Positions 8,787 to 21,436 of a stretch of 64,000 bases of DNA are shown piece by piece. Position numbers and translations under genes: made by a program. The notes under the pieces were generated by a model. The model did not search any database. It was not told the origin of the DNA and was given only the letters and a program-made list of their open reading frames with translations. Each line of letters begins with the position of its first letter. Positions within the stretch are counted from its first letter, which is position 1. This DNA is from Liolophura sinensis (Eukaryota > Mollusca > Polyplacophora > Chitonida > Chitonidae): NCBI RefSeq assembly GCF_032854445.1, contig NW_027017991.1, positions 1 through 64,000 of the forward strand. The letters run 5' to 3'.

Positions 8787-11700
8787 GTGCCCAGCAACGG
8801 CTCTTACTCCATGGAAACCAAGGAAATTTGCAATTTTTCAACAGCTGGAGATGCCTGGCCCAATTGCGCATCCTTTGGCACCTTATTGATGTGGGTCAGT
8901 GTTCAATTGTACTTTTTACAGCGGATTGTATCAAGTACCTTTTGTTTTTTTTATATACAAATGGTGTGGTTTTTCTACATGTAGATAAAGACATTGAGTT
9001 TGTCTTCGACTTAGAAGTAAGACATTTGTTGGGTGAGTTAAATGGGCTTGGCCCAAAGATTTGACGTCGTCTGGGCTACCGAAGGGCACATAACTTATAA
9101 TGAAAAGTTGAATATAGTAATGACCAGTCGCGATTGTACATAGTTAATGTAGCCGATTTCAATTCGCAAAAAGACCAGGCAAAAATCCAAAAGTGGAAAA
9201 ACTGTTCCAATGCTGCTGGTAAGAGACTAATCCGACGTATTTTGTGACGAGAAATCGAATGGTGCAAACCGCGTTGCTCTCCGACCAATACTTTTGGCTG
9301 TAGCCACAAATGAATAATCAATGATGTCAAGATCACGTGCCCAGCAACGGCTCTTACTCCATGGAAACCAAGGAAATTTGTAATTTTTCAACAGCTGGAG
9401 ATGCCTGGCCCAATTGCGCATCCTTTGGCACCTTATTGATGTGGGTCAGTGTTCAATTGTACTTTTTACATCGGATTGTATCAAGTACCTTGTGTTTTTT
9501 TTATATACAAATGGTGTGGTTTTTCTACATGTAGATAAAGGCATTGAGTTTGTCTACGACTTAGAAGTAAGACATTTGTTGGGTGAGTTAAATGGGCTTG
9601 GCCCAAAGATTTGACGTCGTCTGGGCTACCGAAGGGCACATAACTTATAATGAAAAGTTGAATATAGTAATGACCAGTCGCGATTGTACATAGTTAATGT
9701 AGCCGATTTCAATTCGCAAAAAGACCAGGCAAAAATCCAAAAGTGGAAAAACTGTTCCAATGCTGCTGGTAAGAGGCTAATCCGACGTATTTTGTGACGA
9801 GAAATCGAATGGTGCAAACCGCGTTGCTCTCCGACCAATACTTTTGGCTGTAGCCACAAATGAATAATCAATGATGTCAAGATCACGTGCCCAGCAACGG
9901 CTCTTACTCCATGGAAACCAAGGAAATTTGCAATTTTTCAACAGCTGGAGATGCCTGGCCCAATTGCGCATCCTTTGGCACCTTATTGATGTGGGTCAGT
10001 GTTCAATTGTACTTTTTACAGCGGAATGTATCAAGTACCTTGTGTTTTTTTATATACAAATGGTGTGGTTTTTCTACATGTAGATAAAGACATTGAGTTT
10101 GTCTTCGACTTAGAAGTAAGACATTTGTTGGGTGAGTTAAATGGGCTTGGCCCAAAGATTTGACGTCGTCTGGGCTACCGAAGGGCACATAACTTATAAT
10201 GAAATGTTGAATATAGTAATGACCAGTCGCGATTGTACATAGTTAATGTAGCCGATTTCAATTAGCAAAAAGACCAGGCAAAAATCCAAAAGTGGAAAAA
10301 CTGTTCCAATGCTGCTGGTAAGAGGCTAATCCGACGTATTTTGTGACGAGAAATCGAATGGTGCAAACCGCGTTGCTCTCCGACCAATACTTTTGGCTGT
10401 AGCCACAAATGAATAATCAATGATGTCAAGATCACGTGCCCAGCAACGGCTCTTACTCCATGGAAACCAAGGAAATTTGCAATTTTTCAACAGCTGGAGA
10501 TGCCTGGCCCAATTGCGCATCCTTTGGCACCTTATTGATGTGGGTCAGTGTTCAATTGTACTTTTTACAGCGGATTGTATCAAGTACCTTGTGTTTTTTT
10601 TTATATACAAATGGTGTGGTTTTTCTACATGTAGATAAAGACATTGAGTTTGTCTTCGACTTAGAAGTAAGACATTTGCTGGGTGAGTTAAATGGGCTTG
10701 GCCCAAAGATTTGACGTCGTCTGGGCTACCGAAGGGCGCATAACTTATAATGAAATGTTGAATATAGTAATGACCAGTCGCGATTGTACATAGGTAATGT
10801 AGCCGATTTCAATTAGCAAAATGACCAGGCAAAAATCCAAAAGTGGAAAAACTGTTCCAATGCTGCTGGTAAGAGGCTAATCCGACGTATTTTGTGACGA
10901 GAAATCGAATGGTGCAAACCGCGTTGCTCTCCAACCAATACTTTTGGCTGTAGCCACAAATGAATAATCAATGATGTCAAGATCACGTGCCCAGCAACGG
11001 CTCTTACTCCATGGAAACCAAGGAAATTTCCAATTTTTCAACAGCTGGAGATGCCTGGCCCAATTGCGCATCCTTTGGTACCTTATTGATGTGGGTCAGT
11101 GTTCAATTGTACTTTTTACAGCGGATTGTATCAAGTACCTTTTGTTTTTTTTATATACAAATGGTGTGGTTTTTCTACATGTAGATAAAGACATTGAGTT
11201 TGTCTTCGACTTAGAAGTAAGACATTTGTTGGGTGAGTTAAATGGGCTTGGCCCAAAGATTTGACGTCGTCTGGGCTACCGAAGGGCACATAACTTATAA
11301 TGAAAAGTTGAATATAGTAATGACCAGTCGCGATTGTACATAGTTAATGTAGCCGATTTCAATTCGCAAAAAGACCAGGCAAAAATCCAAAAGTGGAAAA
11401 ACTGTTCCAATGCTGCTGGTAAGAGGCTAATCCGACGTATTTTGTGACGAGAAATCGAATGGTGCAAACCGCGTTGCTCTCCGACCAATACTTTTGGCTG
11501 TAGCCACAAATGAATAATCAATGATGTCAAGATCACGTGCCCAGCAACGGCTCTTACTCCATGGAAACCAAGGAAATTTGCAATTTTTCAACAGCTGGGG
11601 ATGCCTGGCCCAATTGCGCATCCTTTGGCACCTTATTGATGTGGGTCAGTGTTCAATTGTACTTTTTACAGCGGATTGTATCAAGTACCTTGTGTTTTTT

Positions 11701-12087
11701 TTAATATACAAATGGTGTGGTTTTTCTACATGTAGATAAAGACATTGAGTTTGTCTTCGACTTAGGAGTAAGACATTTGCTGGGTGAGTTAAATGGGCTT
11801 GGCCCAAAGATTTGACGTCGTCTGGGCTACCGAAGGGCACATAACTTATAATGAAATGTTGAATATAGTAATGACCAGTCGCGATTGTACATAGTTAATG
11901 TAGCCGATTTCAATTAGCAAAATGACCAGGCAAAAATCCAAAAGTGGAAAAACTGTTCCACTGCTGCTGGTAAGAGGCTAATCCGACGTATTTTGTGACG
12001 AGAAATCGAATGGTGCAAACCGCGTTGCTCTCCGACCAATACTTTTGGCTGTAGCCACAAATGAATAATCAATGATGTCAAGATCAC
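8787..12087. repeat. 6-monomer HOR, first of a near-identical tandem pair (3,301 bp)
   Basis: The units start at 8787, 9337, 9887, 10436, 10987 and 11537. Rare markers in order: AAGAGACTA (about 9222), CATCGG, CGGAATG, T9 with GGGCGCATA and CATAGGTAAT, TTTCCAAT with GGTACC (11077-11082), and CAGCTGGGGATG (11599) with an extra A after the T-run (about 11703) and TTAGGAG. All recur 3,301 bp downstream. Confidence 0.9.
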
Positions 12088-15000
12088 GTGCCCAGCAACG
12101 GCTCTTACTCCATGGAAACCAAGGAAATTTGCAATTTTTCAACAGCTGGAGATGCCTGGCCCAATTGCGCATCCTTTGGCACCTTATTGATGTGGGTCAG
12201 TGTTCAATTGTACTTTTTACAGCGGATTGTATCAAGTACCTTTTGTTTTTTTTATATACAAATGGTGTGGTTTTTCTACATGTAGATAAAGACATTGAGT
12301 TTGTCTTCGACTTAGAAGTAAGACATTTGTTGGGTGAGTTAAATGGGCTTGGCCCAAAGATTTGACGTCGTCTGGGCTACCGAAGGGCACATAACTTATA
12401 ATGAAAAGTTGAATATAGTAATGACCAGTCGCGATTGTACATAGTTAATGTAGCCGATTTCAATTCGCAAAAAGACCAGGCAAAAATCCAAAAGTGGAAA
12501 AACTGTTCCAGTGCTGCTGGTAAGAGACTAATCCGACGTATTTTGTGACGAGAAATCGAATGGTGCAAACCGCGTTGCTCTCCGACCAATACTTTTGGCT
12601 GTAGCCACAAATGAATAATCAATGATGTCAAGATCACGTGCCCAGCAACGGCTCTTACTCCATGGAAACCAAGGAAATTTGTAATTTTTCAACAGCTGGA
12701 GATGCCTGGCCCAATTGCGCATCCTTTGGCACCTTATTGATGTGGGTCAGTGTTCAATTGTACTTTTTACATCGGATTGTATCAAGTACCTTGTGTTTTT
12801 TTTATATACAAATGGTGTGGTTTTTCTACATGTAGATAAAGGCATTGAGTTTGTCTACGACTTAGAAGTAAGACATTTGTTGGGTGAGTTAAATGGGCTT
12901 GGCCCAAAGATTTGACGTCGTCTGGGCTACCGAAGGGCACATAACTTATAATGAAAAGTTGAATATAGTAATGACCAGTCGCGATTGTACATAGTTAATG
13001 TAGCCGATTTCAATTCGCAAAAAGACCAGGCAAAAATCCAAAAGTGGAAAAACTGTTCCAATGCTGCTGGTAAGAGGCTAATCCGACGTATTTTGTGACG
13101 AGAAATCGAATGGTGCAAACCGCGTTGCTCTCCGACCAATACTTTTGGCTGTAGCCACAAATGAATAATCAATGATGTCAAGATCACGTGCCCAGCAACG
13201 GCTCTTACTCCATGGAAACCAAGGAAATTTGCAATTTTTCAACAGCTGGAGATGCCTGGCCCAATTGCGCATCCTTTGGCACCTTATTGATGTGGGTCAG
13301 TGTTCAATTGTACTTTTTACAGCGGAATGTATCAAGTACCTTGTGTTTTTTTATATACAAATGGTGTGGTTTTTCTACATGTAGATAAAGACATTGAGTT
13401 TGTCTTCGACTTAGAAGTAAGACATTTGTTGGGTGAGTTAAATGGGCTTGGCCCAAAGATTTGACGTCGTCTGGGCTACCGAAGGGCACATAACTTATAA
13501 TGAAAAGTTGAATATAGTAATGACCAGTCGCGATTGTACATAGTTAATGTAGCCGATTTCAATTAGCAAAAAGACCAGGCAAAAATCCAAAAGTGGAAAA
13601 ACTGTTCCAATGCTGCTGGTAAGAGGCTAATCCGACGTATTTTGTGACGAGAAATCGAATGGTGCAAACCGCGTTGCTCTCCGACCAATACTTTTGGCTG
13701 TAGCCACAAATGAATAATCAATGATGTCAAGATCACGTGCCCAGCAACGGCTCTTACTCCATGGAAACCAAGGAAATTTGCAATTTTTCAACAGCTGGAG
13801 ATGCCTGGCCCAATTGCGCATCCTTTGGCACCTTATTGATGTGGGTCAGTGTTCAATTGTACTTTTTACAGCGGATTGTATCAAGTACCTTGTGTTTTTT
13901 TTTATATACAAATGGTGTGGTTTTTCTACATGTAGATAAAGACATTGAGTTTGTCTTCGACTTAGAAGTAAGACATTTGCTGGGTGAGTTAAATGGGCTT
14001 GGCCCAAAGATTTGACGTCGTCTGGGCTACCGAAGGGCGCATAACTTATAATGAAATGTTGAATATAGTAATGACCAGTCGCGATTGTACATAGGTAATG
14101 TAGCCGATTTCAATTAGCAAAATGACCAGGCAAAAATCCAAAAGTGGAAAAACTGTTCCAATGCTGCTGGTAAGAGGCTAATCCGACGTATTTTGTGACG
14201 AGAAATCGAATGGTGCAAACCGCGTTGCTCTCCAACCAATACTTTTGGCTGTAGCCACAAATGAATAATCAATGATGTCAAGATCACGTGCCCAGCAACG
14301 GCTCTTACTCCATGGAAACCAAGGAAATTTCCAATTTTTCAACAGCTGGAGATGCCTGGCCCAATTGCGCATCCTTTGGTACCTTATTGATGTGGGTCAG
14401 TGTTCAATTGTACTTTTTACAGCGGATTGTATCAAGTACCTTTTGTTTTTTTTATATACAAATGGTGTGGTTTTTCTACATGTAGATAAAGACATTGAGT
14501 TTGTCTTCGACTTAGAAGTAAGACATTTGTTGGGTGAGTTAAATGGGCTTGGCCCAAAGATTTGACGTCGTCTGGGCTACCGAAGGGCACATAACTTATA
14601 ATGAAAAGTTGAATATAGTAATGACCAGTCGCGATTGTACATAGTTAATGTAGCCGATTTCAATTCGCAAAAAGACCAGGCAAAAATCCAAAAGTGGAAA
14701 AACTGTTCCAATGCTGCTGGTAAGAGGCTAATCCGACGTATTTTGTGACGAGAAATCGAATGGTGCAAACCGCGTTGCTCTCCGACCAATACTTTTGGCT
14801 GTAGCCACAAATGAATAATCAATGATGTCAAGATCACGTGCCCAGCAACGGCTCTTACTCCATGGAAACCAAGGAAATTTGCAATTTTTCAACAGCTGGG
14901 GATGCCTGGCCCAATTGCGCATCCTTTGGCACCTTATTGATGTGGGTCAGTGTTCAATTGTACTTTTTACAGCGGATTGTATCAAGTACCTTGTGTTTTT

Positions 15001-15388
15001 TTTAATATACAAATGGTGTGGTTTTTCTACATGTAGATAAAGACATTGAGTTTGTCTTCGACTTAGGAGTAAGACATTTGCTGGGTGAGTTAAATGGGCT
15101 TGGCCCAAAGATTTGACGTCGTCTGGGCTACCGAAGGGCACATAACTTATAATGAAATGTTGAATATAGTAATGACCAGTCGCGATTGTACATAGTTAAT
15201 GTAGCCGATTTCAATAAGCAAAAAGACCAGGCAAAAATCCAAAAGTGGAAAAACTGTTCCAATGCTGCTGGTAAGAGGCTAATCCGACGTATTTTGTGAC
15301 GAGAAATCGAATGGTGCAAACCGCGTTGCTCTCCGACCAATACTTTTGGCTGTAGCCACAAATGAATAATCAATGATGTCAAGATCAC
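12088..15388. repeat. 6-monomer HOR, second of the tandem pair (3,301 bp)
   Basis: The units start at 12088, 12638, 13188, 13737, 14288 and 14838. They repeat every rare marker of 8787-12087, including GGTACC (14378-14383), CTGGGGATG (14900) and the extra A (about 15004). The few differences found are CCAGTGCTG near 12509, AAAAGTTG instead of AAATGTTG near 13503, and a different tail in the last unit (AATAAGC near 15216, CCAATGCTG near 15260). This is a recent tandem duplication. Confidence 0.9.
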
Positions 15389-18300
15389 GTGCCCAGCAAC
15401 GGCTCTTACTCCATGGAAACCATAGAAATTTGCAATTTTTCAACAGCTGGAGATGCCTGGCCCAATTGCGCATCTTTTGGCACCTTATTGATGTGGGTCA
15501 GTGTTCAATTGTACTTTTTACAGCGGACTGTATCAAGTACCTTGTGTTTTTTTATATACAAATGGTGTGGTTTTTCTACATGTAGATAAAGACATTGAGT
15601 TTGTCTTCGACTTAGAAGTAAGACATTTGCTGGGTGAGTTAAATGGGCTTGGCCCAAAGATTTGACGTCGTCTGGGCTACCGAAGGGCACATAACTTATA
15701 ATGAAATGTTGAATATAGTAATGACCAGTCGCGATTGTACATAGTTAATGTAGCCGATTTCAATTAGCAAAATGACCAGGCAAAAATCCAAAAGTGGAAA
15801 AACTGTTCCACTGCTGCTGGTAAGAGGCTAATCCGACGTATTTTGTGACGAGAAATCGAATGGTGCAAACCGCGTTGCTCTCCGACCAATACTTTTGGCT
15901 GTAGCCACAAATGAATAATCAATGATGTCAAGATCACGTGCCCAGCAACGGCTCTTACCCCATGGAAACCATAGAAATTTGCAATTTTTCAACAGCTGGA
16001 GATGCCTGGCCCAATTGCGCATCCTTTGGCACCTTATTGATGTGGGTCAGTGTTCAATTGTACTTTTTACAGCGGATTGTATCAAGTACCTTTTGTTTTT
16101 TTTATATACAAATGGTGTGGTTTTTCTACATGTAGATAAAGACATTGAGTTTGTCTTCGACTTAGAAGTAAGACATTTGTTGGGTGAGTTAAATGGGCTT
16201 GGCCCAAAGATTTGACGTCGTCTGGGCTACCGAAGGGCACATAACTTATAATGAAAAGTTGAATATAGTAATGACCAGTCGCGATTGTACATAGTTAATG
16301 TAGCCGATTTCAATTCGCAAAAAGACCAGGCAAAAATCCAAAAGTGGAAAAACTGTTCCAATGCTGCTGGTAAGAGGCTAATCCGACGTATTTTGTGACG
16401 AGAAATCGAATGGTGCAAACCGCGTTGCTCTCCGACCAATACTTTTGGCTGTAGCCACAAATGAATAATCAATGATGTCAAGATCACGTGCCCAGCAACG
16501 GCTCTTACTCCATGGAAACCAAGGAAATTTGTAATTTTTCAACAGCTGGAGATGCCTGGCCCAATTGCGCATCCTTTGGCACCTTATTGATGTGGGTCAG
16601 TGTTCAATTGTACTTTTTACAGCGGATTGTATCAAGTACCTTGTGTTTTTTTTATATACAAATGGTGTGGGTTTTCTACATGTAGATAAAGGCATTGAGT
16701 TTGTCTTCGACTTAGAAGTAAGACATTTGTTGGGTGAGTTAAATGGGCTTGGCCCAAAGATTTGACGTCGTCTGGGCTACCGAAGGGCACATAACTTATA
16801 ATGAAAAGTTGAATATAGTAATGACCAGTCGCGATTGTACATAGTTAATGTAGCCGATTTCAATTCGCAAAAAGACCAGGCAAAAATCCAAAAGTGGAAA
16901 AACTGTTCCAATGCTGCTGGTAAGAGGCTAATCCGACGTATTTTGTGACGAGAAATCGAATGGTGCAAACCGCGTTGCTCTCCGACCAATACTTTTGGCT
17001 GTAGCCACAAATGAATAATCAATGATGTCAAGATCACGTGCCCAGCAACGGCTCTTACTCCATGGAAACCAAGGAAATTTGCAATTTTTCAACAGCTGGA
17101 GATGCCTGGCCCAATTGCGCATCCTTTGGCACCTTATTGATGTGGGTCAGTGTTCAATTGTACTTTTTACAGCGGATTGTATCAAGTACCTTGTGTTTTT
17201 TTATATACAAATGGTGTGGTTTTTCTACATGTAGATAAAGACATTGAGTTTGTCTTCGACTTAGAAGTAAGACATTTGTTGGGTGAGTTAAATGGGCTTG
17301 GCCCAAAGATTTGACGTCGTCTGGGCTACCGAAGGGCACATAACTTATAATGAAATGTTGAATATAGTAATGACCAGTCGCGATTGTACATAGTTAATGT
17401 AGCCGATTTCAATTAGCAAAAAGACCAGGCAAAATTCCAAAAGTAGAAAAACTGTTCCAATGCTGCTGGTAAGAGGCTAATCCGACGTATTTTGTGACGA
17501 GAAATCGAATGGTGCAAACCGCGTTGCTCTCCAACCAATACTTTTGGCTGTAGTCACAAATGAATAATCAATGATGTCAAGATCACGTGCCCAGCAACGG
17601 CTCTTACTCCATGGAAACCATAGAAATTTGCAATTTTTCAACAGCTGGAGATGCCTGGCCCAATTGCGCATCTTTTGGCACCTTATTGATGTGGGTCAGT
17701 GTTCAATTGTACTTTTTACAGCGGACTGTATCAAGTACCTTTTGTTTTTTTTATATACAAATGGTGTGGTTTTTCTACATGTAGATAAAGACATTGAGTT
17801 TGTCTTCGACTTAGAAGTAAGACATTTGTTGGGTGAGTTAAATGGGCTTGGCCCAAAGATTTGACGTCGTCTGGGCTACCGAAGGGCACATAACTTATAA
17901 TGAAAAGTTGAATATAGTAATGACCAGTCGCGATTGTACATAGTTAATGTAGCCGATTTCAATTCGCAAAAAGACCAGGCAAAAATCCAAAAGTGGAAAA
18001 ACTGTTCCAATGCTGCTGGTAAGAGGCTAATCCGACGTATTTTGTGACGAGAAATCGAATGGTGCAAACCGCGTTGCTCTCCGACCAATACTTTTGGCTG
18101 TAGCCACAAATGAATAATCAATGATGTCAAGATCACGTGCCCAGCAACGGCTCTTACTCCATGGAAACCAAGGAAATTTGTAATTTTTCAACAGCTGGAG
18201 ATGCCTGGCCCAATTGCGCATCCTTTGGCACCTTATTGATGTGGGTCAGTGTTCAATTGTACTTTTTACAGCGGATTGTATCAAGTACCTTGTGTTTTTT

Positions 18301-20336
18301 TTATATACAAATGGTGTGGTTTTTCTACATGTAGATAAAGGCATTGAGTTTGTCTTCGACTTAGAAGTAAGACATTTGTTGGGTGAGTTAAATGGGCTTG
18401 GCCCAAAGATTTGACGTCGTCTGGGCTACCGAAGGGCACATAACTTATAATGAAAAGTTGAATATAGTAATGACCAGTCGCGATTGTACATAGTTAATGT
18501 AGCCGATTTCAATTAGCAAAATGACCAGGCAAAAATCCAAAAGTGGAAAAACTGTTCCACTGCTGCTGGTAAGAGGCTAATCCGACGTATTTTGTGACGA
18601 GAAATCGAATGGTGCAAACCGCGTTGCTCTCCGACCAATACTTTTGGCTGTAGCCACAAATGAATAATCAATGATGTCAAGATCACGTGCCCAGCAACGG
18701 CTCTTACTCCATGGAAACCAAGGAAATTTGCAATTTTTCAACAGCTGGAGATGCCTGGCCCAATTGCGCATCCTTTGGCACCTTATTGATGTGGGTCAGT
18801 GTTCAATTGTACTTTTTACAGCGGATTGTATCAAGTACCTTGTGTTTTTTTATATACAAATGGTGTGGTTTTTCTACATGTAGATAAAGACATTGAGTTT
18901 GTCTTCGACTTAGAAGTAAGACATTTGTTGGGTGAGTTAAATGGGCTTGGCCCAAAGATTTGACGTCGTCTGGGCTACCGAAGGGCACATAACTTATAAT
19001 GAAAAGTTGAATATAGTAATGACCAGTCGCGATTGTACATAGTTAATGTAGCCGATTTCAATTAGCAAAAAGACCAGGCAAAAATCCAAAAGTGGAAAAA
19101 CTGTTCCAATGCTGCTGGTAAGAGGCTAATCCGACGTATTTTGTGACGAGAAATCGAATGGTGCAAACCGCGTTGCTCTCCGACCAATACTTTTGGCTGT
19201 AGCCACAAATGAATAATCAATGATGTCAAGATCACGTGCCCAGCAACGGCTCTTACTCCATGGAAACCAAGGAAATTTGCAATTTTTCAACAGCTGGAGA
19301 TGCCTGGCCCAATTGCGCATCCTTTGGCACCTTATTGATGTGGGTCAGTGTTCAATTGTACTTTTTACAGCGGATTGTATCAAGTACCTTGTGTTTTTTT
19401 TTATATACAAATGGTGTGGTTTTTCTACATGTAGATAAAGACATTGAGATTGTCTTCGACTTAGAAGTAAGACATTTGCTGGGTGAGTTAAATGGGCTTG
19501 GCCCAAAGATTTGACGTCGTCTGGGCTACCGAAGGGCACATAACTTATAATGAAATGTTGAATATAGTAATGACCAGTCGCGATTGTACATAGTTAATGT
19601 AGCCGATTTCAATTAGCAAAATGACCAGGCAAAAATCCAAAAGTGGAAAAACTGTTCCAATGCTGCTGGTAAGAGGCTAATCCGACGTATTTTGTGACGA
19701 GAAATCGAATGGTGCAAACCGCGTTGCTCTCCAACCAATACTTTTGGCTGTAGCCACAAATGAATAATCAATGATGTCAAGATAACGTGCCCAGCAACGG
19801 CTCTTACTCCATGGAAACCAAGGAAATTTCCAATTTTTCAACAGCTGGAGATGCCTGGCCCAATTGCGCATCCTTTGGCACCTTATTGATGTGGGTCAGT
19901 GTTCAATTGTACTTTTTACAGCGGATTGTATCAAGTACCTTTTGTTTTTTTTATATACAAATGGTGTGGTTTTTCTACATGTAGATAAAGACATTGAGTT
20001 TGTCTTCGACTTAGAAGTAAGACATTTGTTGGGTGAGTTAAATGGGCTTGGCCCAAAGATTTGACGTCGTCTGGGCTACCGAAGGGCGCATAACTTATAA
20101 TGAAATGTTGAATATAGTAATGACCAGTCGCGATTGTACATAGTTAATGTAGCCGATTTTAATTAGCAAAATGACCAGGCAAAAATCCAAAAGTGGAAAA
20201 ACTGTTCCAATGCTGCTGGTAAGAGGCTAATCCGACGTATTTTGTGACGAGAAATCGAATGGTGCAAACCGCGTTGCTCTCCGACCAATACTTTTGGCTG
20301 TAGCCACAAATGAATAATCAATGATGTCAAGATCAC
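15389..20336. repeat. Mixed monomers derived from the 6-mer family, with a trimer pattern
   Basis: The units start at 15389, 15938, 16488, 17038, 17587, 18137, 18687, 19236 and 19787. Units 15938-17586 and 17587-19235 form two loose trimers: an ACCTTTTG unit, a TGTAAT/GGCATT unit, then a T7 unit. Units 18687-20336 resemble 9887-11536 (T7; T9 with CTCCAACC; TTTCCAAT with ACCTTTTG). Private changes include CTTACCCCATGG near 15958, GTGGGTTTT near 16669, TAGTCACA near 17553 and loss of CACGTG (GATAACGTG) near 19783. Confidence 0.7.
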
Positions 20337-21436
20337 GTGCCCAGCAACGGCTCTTACTCCATGGAAACCAAGGAAATTTGCAATTTTTCAACAGCTGGAG
20401 ATGCCTGGCCCAATTGCGCATCCTTTGGCACCTTATTGATGTGGGTCAGTGTTCAATTGTACTTTTTACAGCGGATTGTATCAAGTACCTTTTGTTTTTT
20501 TTATATACAAATGGTGTGGTTTTTCTACATGTAGATAAAGACATTGAGTTTGTCTTCGACTTAGAAGTAAGACATTTGTTGGGTGAGTTAAATGGGCTTG
20601 GCCCAAAGATTTGACGTCGTCTGGGCTACCGAAGGGCACATAACTTATAATGAAAAGTTGAATATAGTAATGACCAGTCGCGATTGTACATAGTTAATGT
20701 AGCCGATTTCAATTCGCAAAAAGACCAGGCAAAAATCCAAAAGTGGAAAAACTGTTCCAATGCTGCTGGTAAGAGGCTAATCCGACGTATTTTGTGACGA
20801 GAAATCGAATGGTGCAAACCGCGTTGCTCTCCGACCAATACTTTTGGCTGTAGCCACAAATGAATAATCAATGATGTCAAGATCACGTGCCCAGCAACGG
20901 CTCTTACTCCATGGAAACCAAGGAAATTTGCAATTTTTCAACAGCTGGAGATGCCTGGCCCAATTGCGCATCCTTTGGCACCTTATTGATGTGGGTCAGT
21001 GTTCAATTGTACTTTTTACAGCGGATTGTATCAAGTACCTTTTGTTTTTTTTATATACAAATGGTGTGGTTTTTCTACATGTAGATAAAGACATTGAGTT
21101 TGTCTTCGACTTAGAAGTAAGACATTTGTTGGGTGAGTTAAATGGGCTTGGCCCAAAGATTTGACGTCGTCTGGGCTACCGAAGGGCACATAACTTATAA
21201 TGAAAAGTTGAATATAGTAATGACCAGTCGCGATTGTACATAGTTAATGTAGCCGATTTCAATTCGCAAAAAGACCAGGCAAAAATCCAAAAGTGGAAAA
21301 ACTGTTCCAATGCTGCTGGTAAGAGGCTAATCCGACGTATTTTGTGACGAGAAATCGAATGGTGCAAACCGCGTTGCTCTCCGACCAATACTTTTGGCTG
21401 TAGCCACAAATGAATAATCAATGATGTCAAGATCAC
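20337..21436. repeat. Two adjacent identical monomers
   Basis: The units at 20337-20886 and 20887-21436 are identical over all 550 bp as far as I can read. Both have ACCTTTTG, T8, GTTGGG, CAATTCGC and GTGGAA. The units at 6588 and 38494 match them at every diagnostic site, although they lie about 14 and 18 kb away. This may be the commonest ancestral form in the array. Confidence 0.85.
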
